From: Erwinia aphidicola
GTDB lineage: Bacteria > Pseudomonadota > Gammaproteobacteria > Enterobacterales > Enterobacteriaceae
Direction: 5' to 3'
DNA: 64,000 bases
Assembly (NCBI RefSeq): GCF_024169515.1
Contig: NZ_JAMKCQ010000001.1
Coordinates: 930,001 to 994,000 of the forward strand
Under the pieces are notes generated by a model. The model had not been told where the DNA came from, made no database searches, and was given only the letters and a program-made list of their open reading frames with translations. Both the position numbers and the translations under genes were made by a program. Shown piece after piece: positions 11,581 to 20,308 of this stretch. Position 1 is the stretch's first letter, and each line of letters opens with the position of its first letter.

Positions 11581-12533
11581 TGCGCCTCCGCTTTTTCCGG
11601 CAGCGTGCGCCCGGAAAGATGGGATTGAACTTGCGCCACCAGCAGGCCGAGCGAAGCGAATGAGTTAGAGATCACCTCATCGCGCGACAGCAGAATGTAG
11701 TGCCCGCTGCGGCAGGCTTTGAGGAAGTCACAGAAGCCGGGGATGACCCGGTTCATGTCGGCGATCTCATCTGCTGGCTTACCGCCAGTATCGGCACGCC
11801 AGGTATCAAAGACGAAATCGGCATCCAGCTCCGGCAGGCGTTCTGCACTGACATCGATGCGGCCCCCGTCCGGGATGCTGTCGACCAGCGGCGGGAACCT
11901 GAACCCGGCATCGCGCAGCACCCGGCCCAGCGAGTGATAGCTGTGATGCACGGTAATTTTGCCGTTGTTAGCCTGGATAACCGACACGCTGATGTGCTGC
12001 GTGTCGACGACGTGCTTCAGCTGCGCGATCTGCTGCTGATAGCGGCGTTCGAGGATCGCCAGCTGCGCCTGGGTGCCGGTGAGCTGCGCCAGCTTGCTGT
12101 AGATGCGCGGCGCCCCGCCAACCAGATGATCGATGCTGACGGTCGGCGCGATTTTCTCCAGCTGCTCTACCGCCACGTTGCGGCTCGGTTCGGTGATAAT
12201 CAGGTCCGGTTTGGCGGCGGCAATCGCTTCGATATCCATGTCAGCGCTGCCGATAAACTGGATAGCGGAGTTATCAAAATCGACCCCGGTCAGCAGCCCG
12301 CTGGAGCGCAGGAAATGGCTACCGTCCGGGCGCGTTCGGCCGTGGCTGGCCACCGGCGGCGCGCCAAGCTCGATCAGCGGAATCGTGATATCAAGATCGT
12401 GCAGTGAGACGATGCGCGTGGGGTGCAGCGGCACGGTCACCGTGCGCCCGAGGTCGTCGGTAAATTGCTGGGTGGGTGCAGCCGCGCCCGCCGAAGCTGC
12501 CAGCAGCAGCAGGAAAACAGTGAGAATACGCAT
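11577..12533 (-). CDS. Siderophore ABC transporter periplasmic binding protein
   Basis: 318 residues with a signal peptide (MRILTVFLLLLAASAGAAA). TDDLGRTVTVPLHPTRIVSL is the typical opening of the FecB/FhuD cluster A-II binding fold, and KPDLIITEP is the second landmark. It should carry a ferric siderophore from the TonB receptor to the permeases. It lies 21 bp after the second permease and overlaps the RpiR start. The ligand cannot be named from the sequence. Confidence 0.9.
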   Translation of the reverse strand: MRILTVFLLLLAASAGAAAPTQQFTDDLGRTVTVPLHPTRIVSLHDLDITIPLIELGAPPVASHGRTRPDGSHFLRSSGLLTGVDFDNSAIQFIGSADMDIEAIAAAKPDLIITEPSRNVAVEQLEKIAPTVSIDHLVGGAPRIYSKLAQLTGTQAQLAILERRYQQQIAQLKHVVDTQHISVSVIQANNGKITVHHSYHSLGRVLRDAGFRFPPLVDSIPDGGRIDVSAERLPELDADFVFDTWRADTGGKPADEIADMNRVIPGFCDFLKACRSGHYILLSRDEVISNSFASLGLLVAQVQSHLSGRTLPEKAEAQ

Positions 12534-12554
12534 CAGATATCCATGAAGTAAGGC

Positions 12555-13607
12555 TTACAAAATATCGCGCCGCCGCCACAGCAGCAGCAGGAAAAACGGG
12601 CCGCCAACCAGCGCCATCACAATGCCCGCCGGAATTTGCAGCGGGGCAAACGCCAGCCGCCCCAGATTATCAGTGACCAGCACCAGCAGAGCGCCAATCA
12701 GCGCGCTGCCGCTCAGCAGGGCCACCTGGCCGCCGCGCAGCAGAAAACGCGCCATGTGCGGAGCGATCAGGCCGACAAAACCCAGGCTGCCGACGCAGGA
12801 GACGCTGGCCGCCGTCAGCAGCACTGGCGCGAAAAAACGCACCAGCGACAGCCGCTGCAGGCGCACCCCAAGCCCGGTTGCCGCCTGATTGCCAAGCAGC
12901 GCCACATCGGATGCGCGCGCAGTGAGAAACAGGATCAGCGCAGCGGGCAGCGCCCAGGCGAAGTCCACCGTCAGCAGAGGCCAGGTAGCGGCATGCAGGC
13001 TGCCCGCCATCCACACCAGCGCCGTCTGCACGTCACGCACATCGGCAGTGGTGATAAAAACGCCGATGCCCGCGGCAAACAGCCAGGAAACGCCGATGCC
13101 GATCAAGATAAAACGCGGCCGTGAGAAGTCGCGCGCCAGCGCCATGACCAGCAGCGCCACCATCACTCCGCCCGCCATACCCGCCAGCGGTCGCCACAGC
13201 AGGCTGAGCGCCGGAAATAACAGGATCAGCGTCAGCACTACCGCGCTGGTGCCCTCTTTCACACCAATCAGGCCGGGGTCGGCCAGCCCGTTACGGGTGA
13301 TCGACTGCATTGCCGCCCCGGCCATGCCGAGCATCGCGCCGCACAGGGCCGCCATCAGCAGGCGCGGCAGGCGGATATCCCATACGATATAGTGCTGCTG
13401 TGCCGGCAGCGGCTGCGGATAAAACAGCGCCCGGCCAATCGCGGAAGCCGGAACCGGCAGCGAGCCTTGCGTCAGGCCGAACGCCAGCAGCGCCACGGCG
13501 CAGGCGGCCAGCAGCAGGCCAATCATCAGCAGGCGCGGGCGCAGCAGCAGCGTGCAGCGCGCCATTTGCAGGCGGTGGAAACCGACGCGCTGTGCGGCAC
13601 TTTTCAT
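12555..13607 (-). CDS. FecCD-family siderophore ABC permease
   Basis: 350 residues from the ATG at 13607, which overlaps the stop of the previous permease by 4 bp; an upstream extension to 13742 is only out-of-frame sequence of that gene. About nine to ten membrane segments; GSLGFVGLIAPHMARFL and AGIVMALVGGPFFLLLL are the FecCD landmarks (the coupling region and the C-terminus). Forms a heterodimeric inner-membrane channel with the next gene. Confidence 0.92.
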   Translation of the reverse strand: MKSAAQRVGFHRLQMARCTLLLRPRLLMIGLLLAACAVALLAFGLTQGSLPVPASAIGRALFYPQPLPAQQHYIVWDIRLPRLLMAALCGAMLGMAGAAMQSITRNGLADPGLIGVKEGTSAVVLTLILLFPALSLLWRPLAGMAGGVMVALLVMALARDFSRPRFILIGIGVSWLFAAGIGVFITTADVRDVQTALVWMAGSLHAATWPLLTVDFAWALPAALILFLTARASDVALLGNQAATGLGVRLQRLSLVRFFAPVLLTAASVSCVGSLGFVGLIAPHMARFLLRGGQVALLSGSALIGALLVLVTDNLGRLAFAPLQIPAGIVMALVGGPFFLLLLWRRRDIL

Positions 13608-14629
13608 TTGAAGAACCTTGAGGCAATAAAGATAAATACCGGGGCGCCGACCAGCGCGGTCATCACACCGGTGGCCAGCTCCTGCGGGGCAATCAGCGTG
13701 CGCGCGGCAATATCCGCCAGCAGCAGCAGCAGGGCTCCACACAGCGCCGACAGCGGAATACCAGCACGAATATCATCGGTCATCAGTCGCCGCACGATAT
13801 GCGGCACCACCAGGCCGATAAAGCCGAGCGGGCCGGCAACCGACACCGCCGCACCGCACAGCAGCGCCGCCGCAATCAGCCCCAGCAGACGGGTACGGGC
13901 GATATTGACGCCCAGCCCGCTGGCGACAACATCCCCCAGCGCCAGCACGTTAAGATAGGGCGCAATCGCCAGCGCCAGCAGCAGGCCGATCAGCGCAGGC
14001 AGCGTAGCCGCCGCCGTCACTGCCCAGCTCAGCCCGGCAAGATCGCCAGCCAGCCAGGTGCGCATGGCCAGCAGAGTCTGCTCGTCGAGGATCAGAATGG
14101 CAGCGGTAATGGAGGAGGCAAAGGCCGAGAGCGCCACGCCGCACAGCGTCACCTTCAGCGGCGTCAAACCGCTGCGCCCGGCAGAGGCCAGCAGCATCAC
14201 GACGGCAAACAGCGCGGCAGCCCCGCAGGCGGCAATCAGCGGGCGGCCAAACAGCATTCCGCCCCAGCTGGCGCCAAGCGCCGAACTGATGACCACCGCC
14301 AGCGCCGCCCCGGCATTTAAGCCAAGAATATGCGGCTCGCCGAGCGGGTTGCGGATCACCGCCTGTAACAGCATCCCGGCCACGCCGAGCGCGGCGCCGG
14401 TCAGCAGCGCCGCCGCCAGCCGCAGCAGGCGCAGGTCGACAATCACCCTATGGTCAAAGTTGCGCGGGTCATACTCCAGTAACGCCCGCAGCACGGTTGT
14501 CGGGCCGATATAGCGCGCCCCCAGCCCGAGATGCACCAGCGAACAGGCCAGCAGCAGCGCCAGCAGGGTCAGCAGCGCGCTGAACGGGCGAGCGCGACGA
14601 CGGCGCAGGATAGCGGCGAGAGCGCTCAT
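13604..14629 (-). CDS. FecCD-family siderophore ABC permease
   Basis: 341 residues, second permease subunit. GPLGFIGLVVPHIVRRLM and ELATGVMTALVGAPVFIFI match FecD/FhuB half-permeases, and LGLNAGAALAVVISSALG is another conserved stretch. It overlaps the ATPase stop by 4 bp and the next permease start by 4 bp, so the whole operon is tightly coupled. Confidence 0.92.
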   Translation of the reverse strand: MSALAAILRRRRARPFSALLTLLALLLACSLVHLGLGARYIGPTTVLRALLEYDPRNFDHRVIVDLRLLRLAAALLTGAALGVAGMLLQAVIRNPLGEPHILGLNAGAALAVVISSALGASWGGMLFGRPLIAACGAAALFAVVMLLASAGRSGLTPLKVTLCGVALSAFASSITAAILILDEQTLLAMRTWLAGDLAGLSWAVTAAATLPALIGLLLALAIAPYLNVLALGDVVASGLGVNIARTRLLGLIAAALLCGAAVSVAGPLGFIGLVVPHIVRRLMTDDIRAGIPLSALCGALLLLLADIAARTLIAPQELATGVMTALVGAPVFIFIASRFFK

Positions 14630-15471
14630 CCGGCAGGTGTCTCGCGGCGGCGAAATGGCATAAAGAGAGGCTTGCCGGTCAGCGGGTTAAGCGACATCTG
14701 CACCTCGACGTCGAACACCGTTTTGATCAACTCCGGAGTGCAGCTTTCACCCTCGTTAATCACGCCCGCCAGTCGCCCCTGCTTGAGGAACACCAGCATA
14801 TCGGCGTAGTTGACCGCAAAGTTAAGGTCATGCAACACCACCACCACGGTACGGCCATGCAGGCGCGTAAGGTCGTGCAGCAGTTCGAGGATCTCCACCT
14901 GGTAGCGCAGGTCGAGGAAGGTGGTCGGTTCATCCAGCAGGATAGTGGCGGTCTGCTGCGCCAGCGCCATGGCGATCCAGCAGCGCTGACGCTGCCCGCC
15001 GGAGAGGCTGTCGACGGGCTGATGAGCAAACTCCAGCGTGCCGGTCAGGCGCAGCGCCTCTTCCACCGCCTGCTCATCCTGCGCTGACCACTGGCGCATA
15101 AACCCCTGCCAGGGAAAGCGCCCGCGCGATACCAGCTCAAACACCGTCAGCCCTTCCGGCAGCAGCGGCGACTGCGGCAGCATGCCGAGCTGGCGCGCTA
15201 CCGCTTTGGTCGGCTGCTGATGAATGGATTTGCCGTCGAGCCGCACGCTGCCGCCCAGCGGTAACAGCATGCGCGCCATCGTGGTCAGCAGCGTTGACTT
15301 GCCGGAGCCGTTAGCCCCCACCAGTACGGTCATTTTCCCGTGCGGAATGTGCAGGCTGACGCCATTAACAATCAGCTGCTTGCCGTAACCTGCTGACAGC
15401 TGGTCAAGGACCATTCCGTGCTCTGCTGGCGCAGTGATTTCATCTGCTGTGTTCTCCACCCGCTGTGGCAT
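14626..15471 (-). CDS. Siderophore ABC transporter ATPase (FecE/FepC type)
   Basis: 281 residues from the ATG at 15471, chosen because GGAG lies 6 bp before it; a GTG at 15492 would add seven residues. Walker A GANGSGKST, signature LSGGQRQR, Walker B ATILLDEPTTFLD and a later HDL switch histidine are all intact. First gene of the siderophore operon, divergent from the TonB receptor. It powers import through the two permeases. Confidence 0.92.
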   Translation of the reverse strand: MPQRVENTADEITAPAEHGMVLDQLSAGYGKQLIVNGVSLHIPHGKMTVLVGANGSGKSTLLTTMARMLLPLGGSVRLDGKSIHQQPTKAVARQLGMLPQSPLLPEGLTVFELVSRGRFPWQGFMRQWSAQDEQAVEEALRLTGTLEFAHQPVDSLSGGQRQRCWIAMALAQQTATILLDEPTTFLDLRYQVEILELLHDLTRLHGRTVVVVLHDLNFAVNYADMLVFLKQGRLAGVINEGESCTPELIKTVFDVEVQMSLNPLTGKPLFMPFRRRETPAG

Positions 15472-15531
15472 TGCTGGCTCCTGCACCGCCACGGCGTGAC
15501 GGCAGAGCCAGCGCGCGCGTAGGTATCAAAT

Positions 15532-15550
15532 AAAAATAACTCTCATTCGT
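15532..15550. promoter_or_regulatory. Possible Fur box before the ABC operon
   Basis: AAAAATAACTCTCATTCGT matches about 10 of 19 positions of the Fur consensus by eye. It lies 60-80 bp upstream of the ATPase start, where a promoter is expected. Weak alone, but supported by the iron-uptake context. Confidence 0.45.
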
Positions 15551-15781
15551 TTTCTCGATCATGCGTAGAATGACTGTAGTAGTCAAGAACTAATAGCGAG
15601 CTGAACTACCGCGCAGGCTCACCCTTTTTATGGAAATAACAGGAAAGATAAATAAATATAATACCTTTTATTTTCAATTGACTAATAAAAAACAACCTTA
15701 AATAAAACAGGACAATGATCCGCTTTTATTCTTGTCGGTTTGATTGCTGTTTTTTACGTTTACTACTACATCACTACGTGT

Positions 15782-15800
15782 TTGAATGATTCTCAATTAC
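15782..15800. promoter_or_regulatory. Possible Fur box before the TonB receptor
   Basis: TTGAATGATTCTCAATTAC matches about 11 of 19 Fur consensus positions and holds the core AATGATTCTCA. It lies about 125 bp before the receptor start in the 450-bp divergent region 15472-15925. No gene is seen in that region. Confidence 0.55.
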
Positions 15801-15925
15801 ATATCCGACTCCCGTTTGCCGGGTCTCACGGATAGCGCTGCGCAGAGACGCAATCATCGGGCAATGACAATAACTCACCATCATCCCCGGAAAGGGGAGA
15901 GAATCGCTTGCGGGAAAAAGAACCA

Positions 15926-18097
15926 ATGAAAGAATTATCCTGGCTTCTGGGGAAAAAAGGATCGGCTTTATTTTCACTGCTGTTTGTCGGTGCTCTTGCC
16001 TCGCCTGCCGCTCTTGCAGCGGAGAAGGAGAGCGCAAAAACTTCAGCGGATGCCAGCGATGGCGGGACGCTGACCGTAGAGGCCAGCGTCGCTGACGCAG
16101 ACGCGGCAATGACTTCCGGCTATCAGCCGCTCAGCTCCTCCACCGCCACCCTGACCAATATGCCGCTGCTGGATATTCCGCAGGTGGTGAATACCGTCAG
16201 CGACCGGGTGATTCAGGATCAGCACGCCACCACGCTGGATGAAGTGCTGAATAACGTCAGCAACGTGGTACAGACCAACACGCTGGGCGGCACTCAGGAT
16301 GCGTTTGTACGCCGTGGCTTCGGCAGTAATCGCGACGGCTCGGTGATGACTAACGGGCTAAAAACCGTGCTGCCGCGCAGCTTCAACGCCGCCACCGAGC
16401 GGGTGGAAGTGTTAAAGGGCCCGGCCTCAACGCTGTACGGCATTCTCGATCCGGGCGGAATGATTAACGTCATCACCAAGCGCCCGCAGACCACTTTTGG
16501 CGGCGCGATTGAAGCGACCTCCACCAGCTTCGGGGGCGGTACTGGCAGCGTCGATCTGACTGGCCCGATCGCCGGAACCCGGCTTGCTTACCGCCTGATC
16601 GGCTCATATCAGCACGAAGATTACTGGCGTAATTTCGGCAGCGAGCGCAGCAGCTTTATCGCCCCCTCCCTGACCTGGTTTGGCGATGACGCGACGGTAA
16701 ACGTCTCTTACGCACACCGTAACTACAGCACGCCGTTCGATCGCGGCACTATCTTTGACCTGGATACCGGCCATGCGGTCAACGTCAGCCGCGAAACGCG
16801 CTTTGACGAGGCTTACAATATCACCGACGGCGAATCCGACCTCGCGCAGCTCAACACCGAGTACCGCATCAACAATCAGTGGACGGCTAAGTTTGACTAC
16901 AGCTTTAGCCAGGATAAGTACAGCGATAATCAGGCACGCGTGATGGCCTATGATGCGGCAACCGGCAACCTGACACGCCGCGTCGATGCCACCCAGGGAT
17001 CGACCCAGCGCCAGCATTCCGCGCGCTTCGACCTGCAGGGCGATGTGGTGATCGGCGGGTTGTATAATGAGATCCTTACCGGGCTGTCGTATGAGAACTA
17101 CGATCTGCTGCGCACCGATATGATCCGCTGCAAAAACGTTAAAGATTTCAATATCTACAATCCGTCCTACGGCGCAACCGGCAAATGCACCACCGTGTCG
17201 GCCTCCGACAGCGACCAGACTATCAAGCAGGTCAGCTATTCCGGCTACGTGCAGGACTCGCTCTACCTGAACGATAAATGGATTGCCGTCAGCGCCATGC
17301 GCTACACCACCTTCACCGAATACGCTGGTAAAGGCCGCCTATTCAACGTCAATACCGACAGCCGCGACAGCCGCTGGGTGCCGAAATTTGGCCTGGTGTA
17401 TAAGGCCGCACCGAACGTCTCCTTCTTCGGTAACGTCTCGCAGTCGTTTATGCCGCAGTACTCTATCGCCAGCTACATCGGCGAGCTGCCGCCGGAAACC
17501 GCCACCTCATATGAAGTGGGTGCCAAGTTCGACCTGTTCAGCGGCGTGACCGCTAACGTTACCCTGTTCAACATCGACAAGCGTAACGTGCTGTATACCG
17601 ACACGGTGAACGGCGAAAGCGTGGCGAAAACCGCCGGAAAAGTGCGTTCGCGCGGCGTTGAGGTCGATGTCGCCGGGGCTCTGACGCAGAACGTTAACGT
17701 GATCGCCAGCTACGGTTATACCGATGCCAAAGTGCTGGAAGACCCGGATTATCAGGGCAAGATGCTGCCTAACGTGCCGCGTCACACCGGCTCGCTGTTC
17801 CTGACTTACGATTTCCACAACGTCATCGGCGGTAATACGCTGACCGTCGGCGGCGGCGGCCACGCGGTCAGCCGCCGTTCCGGCGACAACGATGAGGATT
17901 ATTCGCTGCAGGGCTATGCGGTGGCCGATGCGTTTGCCTCGTATAAGATCAAGACGCAGAACCCGGTCACCCTGCAGGTCAACGTGAAGAACCTGTTTGA
18001 TAAGACTTACTACACCTCGTCTATCGCCAGCAATAATCTGTCCAACCAGATTGGCGACCCGCGTGAAGTGCAGTTTACCGTGAAGATGGATTTCTGA
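15926..18097 (+). CDS. TonB-dependent siderophore receptor
   Basis: 723 residues from the ATG at 15926; a TTG at 15908 with a stronger SD (GGGGAGAG) would add six residues, so the start is open. A signal peptide (SALFSLLFVGALASPAALA) is followed by a plug domain (about residues 60-180, with LDIPQVVNTVSDRVIQDQ and VEVLKGPASTLYGILDPGG) and a 22-strand barrel ending in a terminal Phe (VQFTVKMDF). It resembles FhuA/FoxA/FpvA-type receptors for hydroxamate or mixed siderophores. It should move the ferric siderophore across the outer membrane for the divergent ABC system. Confidence 0.93.
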   Translation: MKELSWLLGKKGSALFSLLFVGALASPAALAAEKESAKTSADASDGGTLTVEASVADADAAMTSGYQPLSSSTATLTNMPLLDIPQVVNTVSDRVIQDQHATTLDEVLNNVSNVVQTNTLGGTQDAFVRRGFGSNRDGSVMTNGLKTVLPRSFNAATERVEVLKGPASTLYGILDPGGMINVITKRPQTTFGGAIEATSTSFGGGTGSVDLTGPIAGTRLAYRLIGSYQHEDYWRNFGSERSSFIAPSLTWFGDDATVNVSYAHRNYSTPFDRGTIFDLDTGHAVNVSRETRFDEAYNITDGESDLAQLNTEYRINNQWTAKFDYSFSQDKYSDNQARVMAYDAATGNLTRRVDATQGSTQRQHSARFDLQGDVVIGGLYNEILTGLSYENYDLLRTDMIRCKNVKDFNIYNPSYGATGKCTTVSASDSDQTIKQVSYSGYVQDSLYLNDKWIAVSAMRYTTFTEYAGKGRLFNVNTDSRDSRWVPKFGLVYKAAPNVSFFGNVSQSFMPQYSIASYIGELPPETATSYEVGAKFDLFSGVTANVTLFNIDKRNVLYTDTVNGESVAKTAGKVRSRGVEVDVAGALTQNVNVIASYGYTDAKVLEDPDYQGKMLPNVPRHTGSLFLTYDFHNVIGGNTLTVGGGGHAVSRRSGDNDEDYSLQGYAVADAFASYKIKTQNPVTLQVNVKNLFDKTYYTSSIASNNLSNQIGDPREVQFTVKMDF

Positions 18098-18113
18098 TAG
18101 CCGCCGATCAACG

Positions 18114-18148
18114 TAAAAAAGGGCTGCCCGGGAAGCGGACAGCCCTTT
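18114..18148 (-). terminator. hok mRNA terminator, also downstream of TonB receptor
   Basis: Read on the minus strand, GGGCTGTCC and GGGCAGCCC pair around a short loop and are followed by six T. On the plus strand it also follows the receptor stop by 17 bp and ends in TTTATA, so it probably serves both converging transcripts. Confidence 0.75.
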
Positions 18149-18221
18149 ATAAAGGCGCTTGCGGTGCCAGCACAGCATCGGCTGCCTGAAAAGGCGGGGA
18201 TCGCTCCCCGCCTCCAGGTTG

Positions 18222-18380
18222 CTACTTACCGGATTCGTAAGCCATGAAAGCCGCCACCTCCCTGTCTCCATCTCTGTAGCGAATTTCGCACAGCGACTTT
18301 CGCGTCAGCCAGGTGAATATTAACAGTGTGAAACACACGATTAATATGCACCAGATAAGGGTACTGCGTGGCAGTTTCAT
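18222..18380 (-). CDS. hok: Hok-family type I toxin, close to plasmid R1 Hok
   Basis: A 52-residue protein: [16 protein letters not shown] opens a single membrane segment, followed by [20 protein letters not shown] and AYESGK. By memory it differs from R1 Hok at about six positions. It inserts in the inner membrane and collapses the potential when made without antitoxin. All controls of the R1 system can be seen: overlapping mok (18226-18438), antisense sok (18430-18489), the mRNA promoter near 18555-18584, and a 5' GGCGCTT (18542-18548) complementary to AAGCGCC near the 3' end (18154-18160), the tac/fbi fold-back pair. The locus appears intact. Confidence 0.93.
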   Translation of the reverse strand: MKLPRSTLIWCILIVCFTLLIFTWLTRKSLCEIRYRDGDREVAAFMAYESGK

Positions 18381-18438
18381 AGCCGGCTACTCCTTGCCTT
18401 GCGGCGGGTAAGAGGCTATCCTGATGTTGGTTGGACAT
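18226..18438 (-). CDS. mok: Mok, overlapping reading frame that mediates Hok translation
   Basis: A 70-residue frame starts 58 bp upstream of hok and covers nearly all of it in another phase. [16 protein letters not shown] at the start and [11 protein letters not shown] at the end resemble R1 Mok as I remember it. In R1, hok is translated only when mok is, and sok blocks the mok start region. The start codon here (18436-18438) lies within the sok sequence, as in R1. It is a regulatory frame rather than a separately acting protein. Confidence 0.85.
   Translation of the reverse strand: MSNQHQDSLLPAARQGVAGYETATQYPYLVHINRVFHTVNIHLADAKVAVRNSLQRWRQGGGGFHGLRIR
18394..18422 (+). promoter_or_regulatory. 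Promoter of antisense sok RNA
   Basis: TTGCCT (18394-18399) and TATCCT (18417-18422) are 17 bp apart and match the position of the strong sok promoter in plasmid R1. The +1 should lie about 18430. Confidence 0.75.
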
Positions 18439-18489
18439 AGGGTGAGCCTCGTGGGTTAATGAAAATTAACTTACGGGGCTTTCTTCTTT
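18430..18489 (+). ncRNA. sok: Sok antisense RNA
   Basis: About 60 nt opposite the mok ribosome-binding region. It holds GGACATAGGGTGAGCC and the hairpin GTTAATGAAAATTAAC, and ends GGGGCTTTCTTCTTT, the same order as R1 Sok. The short unstable RNA pairs with hok mRNA so that RNase III destroys it. The 5' end is estimated from promoter spacing. Confidence 0.8.
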
Positions 18490-18554
18490 CTGCCTCACTA
18501 CAAACCAGCATCACTACCGGCCACATGAGGCAAAAAGCCTCAAGCGCCGCGCCG

Positions 18555-18584
18555 ACTATAGCGCCATACCCTCCGAATTGACAA
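18555..18584 (-). promoter_or_regulatory. Promoter of hok mRNA
   Basis: On the minus strand TTGTCA (18579-18584) and TATAGT (18555-18560) are 18 bp apart. The transcript should begin near 18548 with GGCGCTTGAGGC, whose stem (GAGGC/GCCTC) is the 5' tac structure of hok mRNA. The mRNA would be about 430 nt. Confidence 0.7.
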
Positions 18585-18683
18585 AGGTTAAATTTCAAAA
18601 AAACCTTTCTAATTAGTTAGTTAAATAACATGCACCGTTAATCGGTATCCACGCCCGGGCCGGGTCGCCGCAGTGATTTGGGC

Positions 18684-18986
18684 TTAAAAGCCGTAGCGGA
18701 TTGCGTCCTTGCTCTGCTGCATCAGGCCGTCAATTTTCTCTGAGTACAGCTCCATCCCTTTGCCGTCCCCGGCCTGCGAGCAGGCGCGGCGTTTGGCGTT
18801 GTAGGCCTTCATCAATTGCGCCTGGGCAAAGCCCGGCTTACCGTAGCTGGCCATGCTCTGCTCCCAGCACTGGATGGCGCTGTCGCCGTCACCCGACTCA
18901 GAGAATGCTTTACCCAGTTCGTTAAGCGCGGCGGCGCACTCCTTCGGCGCCAGGCCCTGCTGTAAGATCTTGTCAATTGCGTCCAT
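18684..18986 (-). CDS. Small helical protein at end of PTS operon, unknown function
   Basis: 100 residues, no signal or membrane segment, predicted all helical. NELGKAFSESGDGDSAIQCW looks like a TPR-type helix pair, and SQAGDGKGMELYSEKI repeats the pattern. It starts 15 bp after the IIC stop behind a GGAGGCTT SD, so it belongs to the PTS operon. I do not recognise a named family. TPR-like proteins bind other proteins, so it might tune the transporter or a partner enzyme; that is inference. Confidence 0.7.
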   Translation of the reverse strand: MDAIDKILQQGLAPKECAAALNELGKAFSESGDGDSAIQCWEQSMASYGKPGFAQAQLMKAYNAKRRACSQAGDGKGMELYSEKIDGLMQQSKDAIRYGF

Positions 18987-19001
18987 AAAGCCTCCGGTTA
19001 A

Positions 19002-20267
19002 TTAATGGAAGAAGTTAAGGATGTGGCCAAACACCAGACCGACGCCGATCACGTCCGAATCGCTAAAGGTGACGTTCTGGAAGCCGTACTGACCGAGCAG
19101 CGGCAGCAGCAGCGCCGGTAACAGGGTAATAAACAGCCCGTGGAACACGCCGCCGATAATCGCCCCGCGCCGCCCGCCAACCGCGTTAGCAAAGATGCCT
19201 GCGGTGCCGCCTGCGAAGAAGTTAGTCAGCATGCCCGGCAGGATCATCGCCAGCCCAACCCACGGGAACAGGAACATGCCAATCACCGCGCCGACGGTGG
19301 TCGAAATAAAGCCAACAATCACCGCGTTCGGTGCATAGGGGAACAGCACCGGGCAGTCGAGCGCCGGAACCGCATCCGGCACCACGCGCAGGGCGATGCC
19401 GCGAAACGCCGGGACGATCTCCGCCAGCAGCAGGCGCACCCCGGCCAGCAGCACGTAAACGCCAACCACAAACTGAATCGACTGCAGGAAGGCGTATACC
19501 AGATAGTTGACGCCGTTAGAGGATGCCGCCACCACTTCCGGACCGGCCGCAATCGCCGGGATCAGGTAGATCGGGATCATCACCACCATCATCGACAGAT
19601 AAGTATCCTGCAGGAAGGAGAGCGCGGGTGGCAGCTCCATATCCTCGGTGCTTTTGCTGACGTCGCCGGTGACTTTAGCGACCCCGGCCTGCACCATATA
19701 GCCGATAGTGCAGAAGTGCCCGAGGGCGATATCATCACCGCCGGTGATCTTACGCACAATCGGCTGCGCAATCGCCGGCATCAGCACTGCCATCAGCCCG
19801 GCAATCACCCCGCCGAGCAGGATCAGTTCCACCCCGCGCAGGCCGCCCATGTAGCCGATAACCGAACAGACGGTCGCCATCCACAGCGAGGCCTGCCCGG
19901 TGAGGAAGATATACTTCCAGCGCGTCAGGCGGGCAACCAGGATATTGACGATAAACGCCACCACCATGATCAACGCCGTCTCACGGCCGAGAGTTTGCTG
20001 TGCAATCCCGGCGATAGAACCCACATCGGTTACCACGCCGCGCATATTAAAGCCTTTCTGGAATATCTCCCCGAGGAAGGTCAACGTGGCGACAATAATG
20101 CTGGCACCGGATAGCAGAACTAAAAAACCCAGTAACGTTTTTAATGTTCCGGTAATGACCTGTCCGGGGCTTTTTTTCAGGGCGATCAGGCCGATCATGG
20201 CAATCAATGAAATAAGAATTGACGCCTGCCCCAGTACATCATGGACAATAAAGGTAAGGAAAGACAT
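19002..20267 (-). CDS. PTS ascorbate-family IIC permease (UlaA/SgaT type)
   Basis: 421 residues and about ten to eleven membrane segments. ITGGDDIALGHFCTIGYM, GMLTNFFAGGTAGIFANAVG and GRRGAIIGGVFHGLFITLLP are the landmarks of the SgaT/UlaA family. The sugar is not set by the family alone; relatives carry ascorbate and other pentitol- or keto-sugar-like substrates. No ula catabolic genes (UlaD, E, F) are present here. Confidence 0.9.
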   Translation of the reverse strand: MSFLTFIVHDVLGQASILISLIAMIGLIALKKSPGQVITGTLKTLLGFLVLLSGASIIVATLTFLGEIFQKGFNMRGVVTDVGSIAGIAQQTLGRETALIMVVAFIVNILVARLTRWKYIFLTGQASLWMATVCSVIGYMGGLRGVELILLGGVIAGLMAVLMPAIAQPIVRKITGGDDIALGHFCTIGYMVQAGVAKVTGDVSKSTEDMELPPALSFLQDTYLSMMVVMIPIYLIPAIAAGPEVVAASSNGVNYLVYAFLQSIQFVVGVYVLLAGVRLLLAEIVPAFRGIALRVVPDAVPALDCPVLFPYAPNAVIVGFISTTVGAVIGMFLFPWVGLAMILPGMLTNFFAGGTAGIFANAVGGRRGAIIGGVFHGLFITLLPALLLPLLGQYGFQNVTFSDSDVIGVGLVFGHILNFFH

Positions 20268-20308
20268 AATACTCCCCTGTTCACTTATAATCGGATTTAA
20301 ATGAAAAA

